In this document: one piece after another, positions 43,089 to 51,845 of the stretch | Layout: every line of letters begins with the position of its first letter | Position numbering within the stretch: the first letter of the stretch is position 1 | Source of the DNA: Bacillota bacterium | GTDB lineage: Bacteria > Bacillota > Clostridia > Lachnospirales > Lachnospiraceae | DNA length: 64,000 bases | Assembly: GCA_023436065.1 (NCBI GenBank) | Contig: JAEZKU010000059.1 | Location: 1-64,000 of the forward strand | Direction of reading: 5' to 3' | Program-made: the position numbers and the translations under genes | Notes under the pieces: generated by a model | The model's input: only the letters and a program-made list of their open reading frames with translations | Told to the model about the DNA's origin: nothing | Databases searched by the model: none

Positions 43089-44300
43089 TTATTTCTGATC
43101 TAAGGAAGCCATCTTCATAGCACGTACCTTTAGGGAGAGACCGAAAAGGTTGATGAAGCCTTCTGCATCATGATGGTCATAGAGATCGCCGGTGGTGAAG
43201 GAAGCAATACTCTCGTTGTATAAGGAGTAAGGGGAAGTAGTACCCTGCTTGATAATATTTCCCTTATAAAGCTTCAGCTTAACTTCTCCGGTAACATACT
43301 CCTGAGTCACATCTACGAAGGCCTGATAAGCTTCTCTGAGCGGGGTGAACCATTTTCCTTCATATACGATATCAGCAAAACGGTTTCCGACTTCTTTCTT
43401 AGCGGTCAGAGTAGCACGGTCAAGGATCAATTCTTCCAGCTGCATATGTGCCTCCATCAGGATAGTTCCACCGGGAGTCTCGTAAACACCGCGGGACTTC
43501 ATACCTACTACACGGTTTTCTACGATATCAACGATACCGATACCATGCTTGCCGCCAATCGTGTTGAGTTCCTTGATGATATCAACAGCAGACATCTTCT
43601 TACCATTCAGAGCGGTAGGGATACCTTTCTCAAAGGAAAGGCTAAGGGTCTCGCCCTCCTCGGGAGCCTTCTCGGGAGCAACGCCGAGAACAAGCAGATG
43701 ATCATAGTTCGGTGCATTGGCAGGAGATTCAAGCTCAAGTCCCTCATGGCTGATGTGCCAGAGGTTACGGTCACGGGAGTAGCTGTTATCAGCAGAGAAG
43801 GGAAGGTTAATGCCGTGCTTTGCACAGTATTCAATCTCCTCCTCACGGGAAGCCATAGTCCAGATTCTCCAGGGTGCGATGATTTTTAAATCAGGTGCAA
43901 GAGCCTTGATGGTTAATTCAAAACGAACCTGATCGTTGCCCTTACCGGTAGCACCATGGCAGATGGCAGTAGCGCCTTCTTTTCTTGCGATCTCCACCAG
44001 TCTTTTGGCAATCACGGGTCTTGCCATGGAGGTTCCAAGCAGATATTTATTCTCATATACTGCATTTGCCTTTACACAAGGCATTACGTAGTCATTTACA
44101 AACTCATCTACAACATCCTCAATATAAAGCTTGGTTGCTCCGGATAATTTTGCTCTTTCCTCCAGACCATCCAGCTCGTTACCCTGTCCTACGTCGATAC
44201 AGACACAGACAACATCGTAATCATAATTCTCCTTTAACCAGGGAATGATAGCGGTAGTATCAAGACCACCAGAGTAAGCAAGAATAACCTTTTCTTTCAT
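43089..44300 (-). CDS. argG: Argininosuccinate synthase
   Basis: Condenses citrulline and aspartate with ATP to argininosuccinate, the penultimate step of arginine synthesis. 403 residues of the type 1 enzyme: ATP loop AYSGGLDTTAIIPWL, CVCIDVGQG, GATGKGNDQVRFE, PFSADNSYSRDRNLWHIS and GRVV-type EN(R)VVGMKSRGVYETPGG. ATG 44300 has GGAGG nine bases upstream; a TTG two codons earlier is less likely. Its promoter carries a possible arginine-repressor box. argH is not in the window. Confidence 0.98.
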   Translation of the reverse strand: MKEKVILAYSGGLDTTAIIPWLKENYDYDVVCVCIDVGQGNELDGLEERAKLSGATKLYIEDVVDEFVNDYVMPCVKANAVYENKYLLGTSMARPVIAKRLVEIARKEGATAICHGATGKGNDQVRFELTIKALAPDLKIIAPWRIWTMASREEEIEYCAKHGINLPFSADNSYSRDRNLWHISHEGLELESPANAPNYDHLLVLGVAPEKAPEEGETLSLSFEKGIPTALNGKKMSAVDIIKELNTIGGKHGIGIVDIVENRVVGMKSRGVYETPGGTILMEAHMQLEELILDRATLTAKKEVGNRFADIVYEGKWFTPLREAYQAFVDVTQEYVTGEVKLKLYKGNIIKQGTTSPYSLYNESIASFTTGDLYDHHDAEGFINLFGLSLKVRAMKMASLDQK

Positions 44301-44386
44301 ATACAATTACCTCCATGATATTATTTCTATGGTTCCAAGCATTTTTCAATCTCATTGATTAAGCTGAACTTTGATTTATGTGATTA

Positions 44387-44415
44387 AATATACAACATAT
44401 TTTATTATTATTCAA
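44387..44415 (-). promoter_or_regulatory. argG promoter overlapping an ARG-box-like sequence
   Basis: On the minus strand TTGAAT (44415-44410), 17 bases, TATATT (44392-44387). TTGAATAATAAT at the -35 and ATGAATAAAAGTAT just beside it (44424-44437) resemble tandem arginine-repressor half sites. Confidence 0.5.
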
Positions 44416-44463
44416 TAGTAAAAATGAATAAAAGTATAAAAATACAAAAAAATAATTGTGCGC

Positions 44464-44491
44464 TTTACATATGAATTATATTTAATATAAT
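44464..44491 (+). promoter_or_regulatory. Predicted promoter of the 22-codon ORF and maf
   Basis: TTTACA and TATAAT with a 16-base spacer, about 18 bases before the ATG of the small ORF. Confidence 0.55.
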
Positions 44492-44508
44492 GAAAGGAAG
44501 AGAGTATA

Positions 44509-44577
44509 ATGCCCCGAAGTGGGAAGGACATACACCGGTACAAAGAAAGAACGGTGGTAATCACAGGTAGATTATAG
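44509..44577 (+). CDS. 22-codon basic peptide ORF upstream of maf
   Basis: ATG to TAG ORF encoding MPRSGKDIHRYKERTVVITG plus two residues, rich in Arg and Lys. GGAAGAGAG stands about six to nine bases upstream and a well-formed promoter (44464-44491) directly precedes it, so it is the first ORF on the transcript, 14 bases before maf. It could be a leader peptide, a small protein or the remnant of one. I do not recognise it. Confidence 0.45.
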   Translation: MPRSGKDIHRYKERTVVITGRL

Positions 44578-44591
44578 AATGGAGGATTATT

Positions 44592-45221
44592 ATGTATCAT
44601 ATTATTTTAGCATCAGGATCACCAAGAAGAAAGGAAATCATGGAAACCATGGACATACCGTATCAGGTAATCACTTCCGACGTGAAGGAGGAGACAGAAG
44701 AAACCATACCGGCAGGGATGGTACAAGCCCTGGCAAGCCTTAAGGCCAATGCCGTACTGCCACAGGTAAGGGAGCTTGCCAAAGAGTATGAGCAGTCGAA
44801 GGAACAGGCGGAATTCATCATTATCGGTGCAGATACCATGGTGTTCTATGAAGAGCATGTGATGGGAAAGCCGAAGAATGAACAGGATGCGGCCCGGATG
44901 CTGAGACTTCTTTCCAATGATACGCATGAGGTATATACAGGAGTCTGCATCGTGGTATTGAAGGCAGATGGTACGGTAGAGGAGTGGAAGCTCGCTGTCT
45001 GCACCAAGGTTGTTGTACGCCCCCTGACCGAGGAACAGATCAAGGACTATATCTCAACAGGAGAACCGATGGATAAGGCCGGTGCTTATGCCATTCAAGG
45101 AAAATTCGGAATCTATATCAGTGAAATAATCGGGGATTATTATAATATAGTAGGTTTTCCGATTGCTAAAATATATGATACCTTACTGGAGCATGGGATT
45201 GATATGAAAAAATTAGGATGA
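44592..45221 (+). CDS. maf: Maf family nucleoside-triphosphate pyrophosphatase
   Basis: House-cleaning pyrophosphatase that hydrolyses non-canonical nucleotides (dTTP/UTP or m7GTP subfamily) to monophosphates. 209 residues with the family signature ILASGSPRRKEIM, the acidic GADTMVF and GKPKNEQDAARMLRLLS, and DKAGAYAIQGKFGIYISEI. The QGK and DKAGAYAIQ features fit the YhdE/Maf dTTP type. Genes for cell division such as mreB or radC, common neighbours elsewhere, are absent here. Confidence 0.95.
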   Translation: MYHIILASGSPRRKEIMETMDIPYQVITSDVKEETEETIPAGMVQALASLKANAVLPQVRELAKEYEQSKEQAEFIIIGADTMVFYEEHVMGKPKNEQDAARMLRLLSNDTHEVYTGVCIVVLKADGTVEEWKLAVCTKVVVRPLTEEQIKDYISTGEPMDKAGAYAIQGKFGIYISEIIGDYYNIVGFPIAKIYDTLLEHGIDMKKLG

Positions 45222-45261
45222 AGGAAGCTGATAATAATTGATTAAAAATGTAAAATGGGTA

Positions 45262-45290
45262 TTGCATAAAATTTAATGCAGATGTATAAT
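45262..45290 (+). promoter_or_regulatory. Promoter of the GNAT-argJBD operon
   Basis: TTGCAT, 17 bases, TATAAT. The -35 region is part of a palindrome, GCATAAA..TTTAATGC (45264-45280), which could be an operator; it does not match the standard ARG-box spacing. A small hairpin CACCTG/CAGGTG (45306-45323) follows in the leader. Confidence 0.6.
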
Positions 45291-45364
45291 TATAAAATCA
45301 ATTTTCACCTGTCACTTCAGGTGGTGTAATTTGGGGGAACATGAGGATACGGAGGTGAGCTTTC

Positions 45365-45793
45365 TTGATTCGGCAATTTACGATGAAGGATTATGATGAG
45401 GTATATGAACTTTGGAAGACGACACCGGGTGTAGGACTTCGCAGTATGGATGACTCCAGAGAAGGAATAGAGCAATTCCTAAGGAGAAATCCTACGACGA
45501 ACTTCGTTGCAGTCGAGGATGGATGCATTGTTGGTGTTATCCTGGGCGGACATGATGGAAGACGGGGAGCAATCTACCATGCCTGTGTCAGGGAGGCTTA
45601 CCGAAGACGTAACATCGCCGCGAAATTGACGGATTGTCTGATCGAGGCGATGAAAAAGGAGAATATCAGCCGTATTGGTCTGTTGTGTTTTCAGAACAAT
45701 CAACTGGGGAATCACTTCTGGAGTGCGTATGGCTTTCAAAAACGTGAGGATCTAAATTATTATGCATATGTAGTCAATGAGGACAATAGATAA
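45365..45793 (+). CDS. GNAT family acetyltransferase heading the arginine operon
   Basis: A 142-residue acetyltransferase (YpeA-like) with IVGVILGGHDGRRGAIYHACVREAYRRRNIAAKL, where the acetyl-CoA loop is R-R-x-N-I-A, and SAYGFQKREDLNYYAY. The start is a TTG with GGAGG nine bases upstream. It lies 27 bases before argJ in the place where argC is often found, so it may supply acetylglutamate in addition to ArgJ or modify another arginine intermediate; that is inference, since general GNATs look the same. Confidence 0.82.
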   Translation: MIRQFTMKDYDEVYELWKTTPGVGLRSMDDSREGIEQFLRRNPTTNFVAVEDGCIVGVILGGHDGRRGAIYHACVREAYRRRNIAAKLTDCLIEAMKKENISRIGLLCFQNNQLGNHFWSAYGFQKREDLNYYAYVVNEDNR

Positions 45794-45820
45794 GGATCGT
45801 ATTCGGAAAGGAATGAAATT

Positions 45821-47044
45821 ATGATAAAGAAAATAGACGGTGGTGTCACAGCTGCGAAAGGATTTCAGGCAGCAGGAGTTTATGCAGGTATTAAGAATAA
45901 GAAGAAGGATATGGCACTGGTATACTCAACCGTCCCGGCAAAGGGAGCAGGAACCTTTACCACGAATATTGTGAAGGCAGCACCGGTGAAATGGGATATG
46001 AAGATCACAAAGGAAAGTGAATTCGTTCAGGCGGTGGTCTTAAACAGTGGTGTGGCGAATGCCTGTACCGGAGTCGAGGGTGATACCAATAATGAGAAGA
46101 TGGCTGCTGCAGTGGCTGAAGCGATGAATATTCCGATCAATTCGGTCTATACCGCATCCACCGGTGTCATCGGGAAACAGATGCCGATCGATGTCATCAC
46201 GGAGGGTGCGAAGCTTCTTGCGGATGAATTAAAGGAAGGCAGAGCAGCAGGTGCATCAGCAGCTGAAGCAATCATGACTACAGATACCTATTCGAAGGAA
46301 TGTGCCGTAACCTTTCTGATCGACGGAAAGGAAGTGTCGCTCGGCGGTATGGCAAAGGGCTCGGGAATGATTCATCCCAATATGGCTACCATGCTGGGGG
46401 TTATCACAACGGATTTACATATCAGCAAGGAGCTGATGCAGGAGGCTTTGAGTGCCGATGTGAAGATCAGCTTCAATATGATCAGTGTGGATAGGGATAC
46501 CTCTACCAATGATTCCTTGCTGCTTCTTGCCAACGGTATGGCCGGTAATAAAGAGATCTCGGAGAAGAATGAGGATTATGATACTTTCTGTAAAGCACTG
46601 AATATAGTAACGACAGATTTGGCTAAGAAGATCGCTGCCGACGGAGAAGGAGCTACTAAGCTTCTCGAAGCAGTGGTCATCGGAGCACCTACCAATGAAG
46701 CAGCAGCGCTCCTTTCTAAGTCCATCATAACCTCCAATCTTGTGAAATCCGCCGTATTTGGCAATGATGCAAACTGGGGACGTATTCTGTGTGCCATGGG
46801 CTATGCCGGTGTAGACTTTGATCCGAATCAAGTAGATTTGTTTATTGAAAGTTCAGAAGGAAAACTGCAACTGGTGGAAAATGGTCTGGCCTGTGACTAC
46901 TCCGAAGAGGTTGCTACAAAGATTCTGTCGGGCAAGGAAATCACTGCAACTGCAGACTTAAAAGCGGGAGAGGCTTCTGCCACAGCCTGGGGCTGCGACT
47001 TAACGTATGATTATGTAAAAATAAATGCTGATTATCGTTCATAA
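45821..47044 (+). CDS. argJ: Bifunctional ornithine acetyltransferase/N-acetylglutamate synthase
   Basis: Transfers acetyl from N-acetylornithine to glutamate, recycling the acetyl group; bifunctional forms also make acetylglutamate from acetyl-CoA. 407 residues. The autocleavage site is in KGSGMIHPNMATMLG, with Thr190 as the nucleophile exposed after cleavage into alpha and beta chains. Other family blocks: AVVLNSGVANACTG, TASTGVIGKQMP, NDANWGRI. Expression probably starts at the promoter before the GNAT gene. Confidence 0.97.
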   Translation: MIKKIDGGVTAAKGFQAAGVYAGIKNKKKDMALVYSTVPAKGAGTFTTNIVKAAPVKWDMKITKESEFVQAVVLNSGVANACTGVEGDTNNEKMAAAVAEAMNIPINSVYTASTGVIGKQMPIDVITEGAKLLADELKEGRAAGASAAEAIMTTDTYSKECAVTFLIDGKEVSLGGMAKGSGMIHPNMATMLGVITTDLHISKELMQEALSADVKISFNMISVDRDTSTNDSLLLLANGMAGNKEISEKNEDYDTFCKALNIVTTDLAKKIAADGEGATKLLEAVVIGAPTNEAAALLSKSIITSNLVKSAVFGNDANWGRILCAMGYAGVDFDPNQVDLFIESSEGKLQLVENGLACDYSEEVATKILSGKEITATADLKAGEASATAWGCDLTYDYVKINADYRS

Positions 47045-47076
47045 TACTATAACACTCACCTTGGAAAGGAAAAATC

Positions 47077-47979
47077 ATGGAACAGATGGAACAGATATTA
47101 ATGAAGGCGCAGACCCTGATTGAAGCGCTGCCCTACATACAGAAATTTAATAATAAGATTGTAGTAGTTAAATACGGTGGCAGTGCAATGCTGGATGAAA
47201 ACCTTCAGTTGAATGTCATAAAGGATGTTGCTCTACTGAAACTGGTGGGAATGAGGCCGATTATCGTACACGGCGGCGGCAAGGAGATCACAAAATGGCT
47301 GAGTCTGCTGGGGCATGAATCCAGATTCGTGGAAGGCTTACGCGTTACTGATGATCAGACCATGGAAGTTGCTGAGATGGTTCTTGGAAAGGTGAATAAG
47401 AACCTTGTCCAGATGGTTGAGAAGCTTGGAGTAAAGGCAGTCGGCATCAGCGGTAAGGATGGTTGTACCTTAAAGGTCGATAAGAAGACCGTGAATGGCC
47501 AGGATATCGGCTTTGTCGGGGATATCAAAGAGGTGAATACAGAGCTGATCCATACCCTGATTGATAATAACTTTGTACCGGTCATAGCACCGATCGGTCT
47601 GGATGATGACTACCAGAACTATAATATCAATGCGGATGACGCGGCATGTGCCGTAGCTACTGCAATCGGAGCGGAGAAGCTGGTATTTTTGACTGATATC
47701 GAGGGCGTATATGCAGATCCTGCGAATAAGGACAGCCTGATCTCCGTTTTAACCCTGGATAAGGCAGATCAACTGATGGACAGCGGTTTCATCGGAGGAG
47801 GAATGCTTCCTAAGATCAAAAACTGTGTGGATGCTGTAAGAAACGGTGTCTCCAGAGTGCATATCCTCGACGGTAGAATTGAACACTGCCTGCTGCTTGA
47901 GTTCTTTACCAATAAAGGTATCGGTACGGCGATTATTGATCAGGCAAGCATATATGAGAATGAGACAGTAGTGAAATAG
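47077..47979 (+). CDS. argB: Acetylglutamate kinase
   Basis: Phosphorylates N-acetylglutamate, the second committed step of arginine synthesis. 300 residues of the amino-acid kinase fold: VVKYGGSAM, IIVHGGGKEI, RVTDDQTMEVAEMVLGKVNK, INADDAACAVA, and GGGMLPKIKNCVDAV. The N-terminal helix before VVVKYGG is of the arginine-sensitive hexameric type, suggesting feedback inhibition. Confidence 0.98.
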   Translation: MEQMEQILMKAQTLIEALPYIQKFNNKIVVVKYGGSAMLDENLQLNVIKDVALLKLVGMRPIIVHGGGKEITKWLSLLGHESRFVEGLRVTDDQTMEVAEMVLGKVNKNLVQMVEKLGVKAVGISGKDGCTLKVDKKTVNGQDIGFVGDIKEVNTELIHTLIDNNFVPVIAPIGLDDDYQNYNINADDAACAVATAIGAEKLVFLTDIEGVYADPANKDSLISVLTLDKADQLMDSGFIGGGMLPKIKNCVDAVRNGVSRVHILDGRIEHCLLLEFFTNKGIGTAIIDQASIYENETVVK

Positions 47980-48032
47980 AATGCTTATGTTACCTTAAAA
48001 CTGCTTATGGCAGGGAATGGGAGGTTTTTAGG

Positions 48033-49220
48033 ATGAAACAATATATAGAAGAAGCGGAGCAACTTCTGATGCACACCTACAGCCGTTATCCAATCGTATG
48101 GGATCATGGCGAGGGGGTATATCTCTATGATAGCAATCAAAAAAAATATCTTGACTTTGCTGCAGGAATTGCTGTATTTGCCTTAGGTTACGGCAATCAA
48201 CCCTTCAACGACGCTTTAAAGAATCAGATTGATAAGCTTTTACATACTTCCAATCTGTTTTACAATGCTCCGGCAATCGAAGCAGCGAAGAAATTAACCA
48301 AGGCTTCGGGTATGGACCGTGTCTTCTTTACCAGCAGCGGAACAGAAGCAATTGAAGGTGCCGTTAAACTGGCAAGAAAATATTATTATAAGAAGCATGG
48401 TATTGCTGATAGCCAAATCATTTCCATGGATCATTCCTTCCACGGAAGAAGTATGGGTGCCCTGAGCATCACCGGTACAAAGAAATACCGGGAAGCCTTC
48501 GGACCGTTGATCGGAGGAGTCGTATTTGCGGAGTATAATAATCTGGAGAGTGTCAGGGAGCTGGTGAATGAAAAGACGGCTGCCATCATTATGGAGCCGG
48601 TACAGGGCGAGGGTGGTATCTATCCTGCCACAGTCGAATTTATCGAGGGTGTGAGAAAGCTTTGCGACGAGAAGGAAATTGTACTGATCTTCGATGAAAT
48701 TCAGTGTGGTATGGGACGTACCGGAGCGATGTTCGCCTGCCAGCATTATCACGTGAAGCCGGATATCATGACCAGTGCAAAGGCCTTAGGCTGTGGTGTT
48801 CCCGTAGGTGCTTTTGCGGCGACGGAGGAGGTCGCATCTGCCTTTGAACCCGGAGATCATGGTACGACCTATGGAGGAAATCCCTTTGCTACAGCAGCAG
48901 TCAGCAAGGTATTTGACTTATATGAGAGCGAAAAGCTGATCGACCATGTCAATGAGGTTGCCCCTTATCTTTATGAGAAGCTGGAACTGATCGCAAAGAA
49001 GTATGCGAATATCATACAGGACCATAGGGGACTGGGTCTGATGCAGGGGCTGGAATTTAAGATCCCGGTCAAGGATATCATCCCCAAGGTATTGGAGAAG
49101 GGACTTGTTCTGATTACCGCAGGAGCGAATGTAATCCGCTTTGTTCCACCACTGGTTATCGAGAAGAAGCATGTGGATGAGATGATCGCAATTCTGGATG
49201 AGTGCCTGGCTGAAGAATAA
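48033..49220 (+). CDS. argD: Acetylornithine aminotransferase
   Basis: PLP enzyme interconverting N-acetylglutamate semialdehyde and acetylornithine. 395 residues. Blocks visible: FTSSGTEAIEGAVKLARKYYY, MDHSFHGRSMGALS, IMEPVQGEGGIYPA, LIFDEIQCGMGRTG, and the PLP lysine K250 in SAKALGCG. Final gene of the operon, followed by a terminator. No argC or argF is present in the window. Confidence 0.98.
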   Translation: MKQYIEEAEQLLMHTYSRYPIVWDHGEGVYLYDSNQKKYLDFAAGIAVFALGYGNQPFNDALKNQIDKLLHTSNLFYNAPAIEAAKKLTKASGMDRVFFTSSGTEAIEGAVKLARKYYYKKHGIADSQIISMDHSFHGRSMGALSITGTKKYREAFGPLIGGVVFAEYNNLESVRELVNEKTAAIIMEPVQGEGGIYPATVEFIEGVRKLCDEKEIVLIFDEIQCGMGRTGAMFACQHYHVKPDIMTSAKALGCGVPVGAFAATEEVASAFEPGDHGTTYGGNPFATAAVSKVFDLYESEKLIDHVNEVAPYLYEKLELIAKKYANIIQDHRGLGLMQGLEFKIPVKDIIPKVLEKGLVLITAGANVIRFVPPLVIEKKHVDEMIAILDECLAEE

Positions 49221-49236
49221 AAGAACACAAAATAAC

Positions 49237-49285
49237 AGGAGCATGGAGAACAGCTTGTGGCTGAGGTCCAATGCTCCTATTTATT
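49237..49285. terminator. Terminator between argD and the exosortase operon
   Basis: AGGAGCAT-GG and CCAATGCTCCT form a stem with a long loop, followed by TATTTATTT, between convergent operons. Confidence 0.75.
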
Positions 49286-50291
49286 TGAATACATATCTGT
49301 GCTGGATGATATAGCTGAGGGAGTATAAAATAAGCTCCGTGATCAGCTTTCCCAATACCAAAGGAAGTCCTATCAGGTCCACCAATAGCTTAAGGAGTGA
49401 ATAATTACATACCAGAATAAAGACGACCAAGGAGTAATACTTTACAACTGTGGCCGGCATATTACGGCTTTGAGCCTGAAATACCAGGTTTTTATTAAAG
49501 ATATAATTACACAGGGAGCTGACCACTCTTGCTGATACAACGGAAAGCAACAAATTATGGGTCACTCGGTTCATAATCAATAACAGAACAAAATCAATTA
49601 CTCCGCAGCTGGCAGAGGAGAGCATGAATTTAATGATTGGCAGATAGATGCGGGCAGAATCCTTAACAGGATTAAAATGGGAGGAGCGGTTATTATCCTC
49701 ATATATGGTTTCGATGGGGAGGTTTAATAACTCATACCCGGCCGCTTTCGCTTCCAACAGCTGATTCATCTCATATTCATAACGGTCTCCCTTCAGCGTG
49801 AGCAGCCAGGGGAGCATAGGAGAGGAGAAGCCCCTCAGTCCGGTTTGTGTGTCCGGTATTGTTTTGCCGGAAACCAAAGAATAGATGAAACACGTTATTT
49901 TATTACCCAGTAAGCTCTTTACCGGGATCGTTCCCGTGAATTCGCGACTGCCCAATACGATGTGATTATGATTGGATAGTACAGCCTCCGCAATGTTAAG
50001 AATATCTGCACAGGTATGCTGACCATCGCAATCAGCGCAGACGACCCCTTCCTTTTCACCGGTTTGAAGCAAATATGCAAAGGCAGTTTTCAGTGCTGCC
50101 CCTTTGCCCCTGTTCTGAGCATGTACCAGTACGGTACAGCCCAATTCAGCTGCCCGGTCAAATACAAGGTCGGAGGAGGAAGAGCTGCCGTCATTGACGA
50201 TAACTATTTCATAGTTGCAATTATTCTGTATGCTGATAATCAATGAAATGAGTTTTTCATCGGGTTCATATGCAGGTATGACTATTTTCAT
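49281..50291 (-). CDS. Fused GT2 glycosyltransferase and GtrA-like flippase domain
   Basis: A 336-residue protein, last gene of the exosortase operon. Residues 1-200 are a GT-A family 2 domain (VIPAYEPDEKLISLI, VIVNDGSSSSSD, GKGAALKTAFAYL, ADCDGQHT with the DxD-like DCDGQ). From about 205 on, four TM helices form a GtrA/DPMS-type domain. This arrangement is known from polyprenyl-phosphate glycosyltransferases, so I infer transfer of a sugar to undecaprenyl phosphate. Thirteen bases lie between it and the PTPS-like gene upstream. Confidence 0.9.
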   Translation of the reverse strand: MKIVIPAYEPDEKLISLIISIQNNCNYEIVIVNDGSSSSSDLVFDRAAELGCTVLVHAQNRGKGAALKTAFAYLLQTGEKEGVVCADCDGQHTCADILNIAEAVLSNHNHIVLGSREFTGTIPVKSLLGNKITCFIYSLVSGKTIPDTQTGLRGFSSPMLPWLLTLKGDRYEYEMNQLLEAKAAGYELLNLPIETIYEDNNRSSHFNPVKDSARIYLPIIKFMLSSASCGVIDFVLLLIMNRVTHNLLLSVVSARVVSSLCNYIFNKNLVFQAQSRNMPATVVKYYSLVVFILVCNYSLLKLLVDLIGLPLVLGKLITELILYSLSYIIQHRYVFK

Positions 50292-50303
50292 GATTAATAC
50301 CCC

Positions 50304-50744
50304 TTACTGAGATGTATTTCTGCTTCTTAGCAGAATTTCTTCGGCAATGTTTTTTTTCTCTACCTGTTGAATTACGTTATTTTCTACATTACTAATAATA
50401 TACGAACGTGAGGGAGTCTCGCTGATCTCCATCGTGAATATGATCCAGTTGAGAGGATGTAACAGCATTTGGAGTTCATTCATGAAGCAGTGTGCTATAT
50501 TTTCAAGCGTTGGGTTAATGGTATGAAATACAGGGCACTCATTGATGTATTTCTCCTGAAACTGCATCAGGTAATCCTCGATGGTCTTCTCTACCTGATT
50601 AAACATGACAAAGGTATCCTTGTAATTTACGACATATAAAGAAATTTCCCAGGTATGGGGATGCCGTTCTCCCTTCAGGCCGTCAATATAGATGGAATGA
50701 CTTGCATTGAGATAGAAATTATATTTATACTGGCTATACTTCAT
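50304..50744 (-). CDS. 6-pyruvoyl-tetrahydropterin-synthase-like protein, exosortase-locus type
   Basis: 146 residues with the PTPS/QueD T-fold. The zinc triad is recognisable as H16 (NASHSIYI) and H28/H30 (ERHPHTWEI), the middle motif as INPTLENIAHCF, and a late acidic motif as EISETPSRSY. The catalytic cysteine usually lying between the first and second histidines is missing, so classical pterin chemistry is doubtful. PTPS-related proteins are a known companion of Gram-positive XrtG exosortases; why a pterin-enzyme fold sits in such loci is unknown. There is no queC or queE nearby. Confidence 0.85.
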   Translation of the reverse strand: MKYSQYKYNFYLNASHSIYIDGLKGERHPHTWEISLYVVNYKDTFVMFNQVEKTIEDYLMQFQEKYINECPVFHTINPTLENIAHCFMNELQMLLHPLNWIIFTMEISETPSRSYIISNVENNVIQQVEKKNIAEEILLRSRNTSQ

Positions 50745-50784
50745 ATGGACCTCCCTGGCTTCAATTCTCTGATTGAATATAACC

Positions 50785-51789
50785 TTAAAGCTTCAGTCTG
50801 CTGGCGACAACCTTCAGTTCCTCTACTTTTTCTTCACTTTCTGATTTATACTTCCTGATGAAAAGATTCATAAAATCCATTGCCTCTGTTTTATTGGAAT
50901 TTAACAGTAATACCTTAAAGCTGTTCTTCTCCCAATAGCTTGCAATGCTGTTGTCCCCCTTAATCCTGCTTAAGATAGCGGTGATAAAGATGAAATGCTC
51001 CATTTTTGGATTCTCAATCGTGATATCAATTTGGATACATTTCTCTATGTCTTCCATGGTCATGTTTGCAATTACTTCTTCGACAATTGATCTGTTATAA
51101 AAGGAGAACTCCTTTTCTGAATTTGCAAAGTGCCTGTTTCTATCCTCCTCCAGAAGATCAATCAGCTGTCGGTTTTTTCTGATTTCGGTTTTTAATATAT
51201 GATTATTCTTTTCTTCCGATCTCAGCATATATAGATGATAAATCAGAACAACCATCAGGGTAGCTCCGAATAAGGAGAAGAAACCCATACAGTACAGTCT
51301 GATTTCAATCAGCTTTATTTTCTTTAAGTAATAATCTGATTTGGTGGCGATAATTAAAGCGTAAGTAACACCATTATACTGCATTTCCGCAGATGATAAA
51401 ATATATTTTTTATTATCCCTTAAGGAAAGACCGTTATGAAAATATTGATTGATATGATCCTCCACCAGGGAAGAGGTAGTGTTGTCGTCTTTATAGAACA
51501 TGACATTGTCATTCTTGGTAATAATACAATATACACTTGAGGAGGTCGGAAAATGTTCCTTTACATACAAAGAAAGCCTCTCTGTGATATCGGAGGTACT
51601 GTCCTCCTGCTGGAGCACAGCACTATTTAACATGGAATCTGCCAATAGCTCCTGATTCTCCTGATAGGTGCTGATGTTTTTCTGAATTGCTACCTGAAAG
51701 AGATAGAATATTAAAAGGTTTAATGCCAATCCCAAAATACCGGTCAAAATGATGATCCATATTCTTTTTTTTAGCTTGCTGTTAAACAT
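50785..51789 (-). CDS. Two-TM sensor protein with degenerate GGDEF-like domain
   Basis: 334 residues. TM1 at about 10-32, extracytoplasmic sensory domain to about 170 (a PAS/Cache-like mix of helix and strands), TM2 at about 172-196, a short coiled coil (EEKNNHILKTEIRKNRQLIDLLEEDR), and a C-terminal domain whose order ILSRIKGDNSIASYWEKNSFKVLLLN parallels GGDEF proteins but has EKNSF where GG(D/E)EF is expected. It should therefore lack cyclase activity. It probably relays an envelope signal to the co-encoded glycosyltransferases. ATG 51789 has GGAG six bases upstream. The GGDEF relationship is my pattern reading, not a search. Confidence 0.6.
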   Translation of the reverse strand: MFNSKLKKRIWIIILTGILGLALNLLIFYLFQVAIQKNISTYQENQELLADSMLNSAVLQQEDSTSDITERLSLYVKEHFPTSSSVYCIITKNDNVMFYKDDNTTSSLVEDHINQYFHNGLSLRDNKKYILSSAEMQYNGVTYALIIATKSDYYLKKIKLIEIRLYCMGFFSLFGATLMVVLIYHLYMLRSEEKNNHILKTEIRKNRQLIDLLEEDRNRHFANSEKEFSFYNRSIVEEVIANMTMEDIEKCIQIDITIENPKMEHFIFITAILSRIKGDNSIASYWEKNSFKVLLLNSNKTEAMDFMNLFIRKYKSESEEKVEELKVVASRLKL

Positions 51790-51845
51790 ATCAATCTCCA
51801 TGTGGGTCAATCATTAAGTATAACGCCCAGTGCTCATAGTGCTGG

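Noticed and set aside
45264..45280. Canonical ARG box at the argJ operon promoter
   Set aside because: The palindrome GCATAAA..TTTAATGC has the wrong half-site and spacing for arginine-repressor boxes, so only a generic operator is noted.
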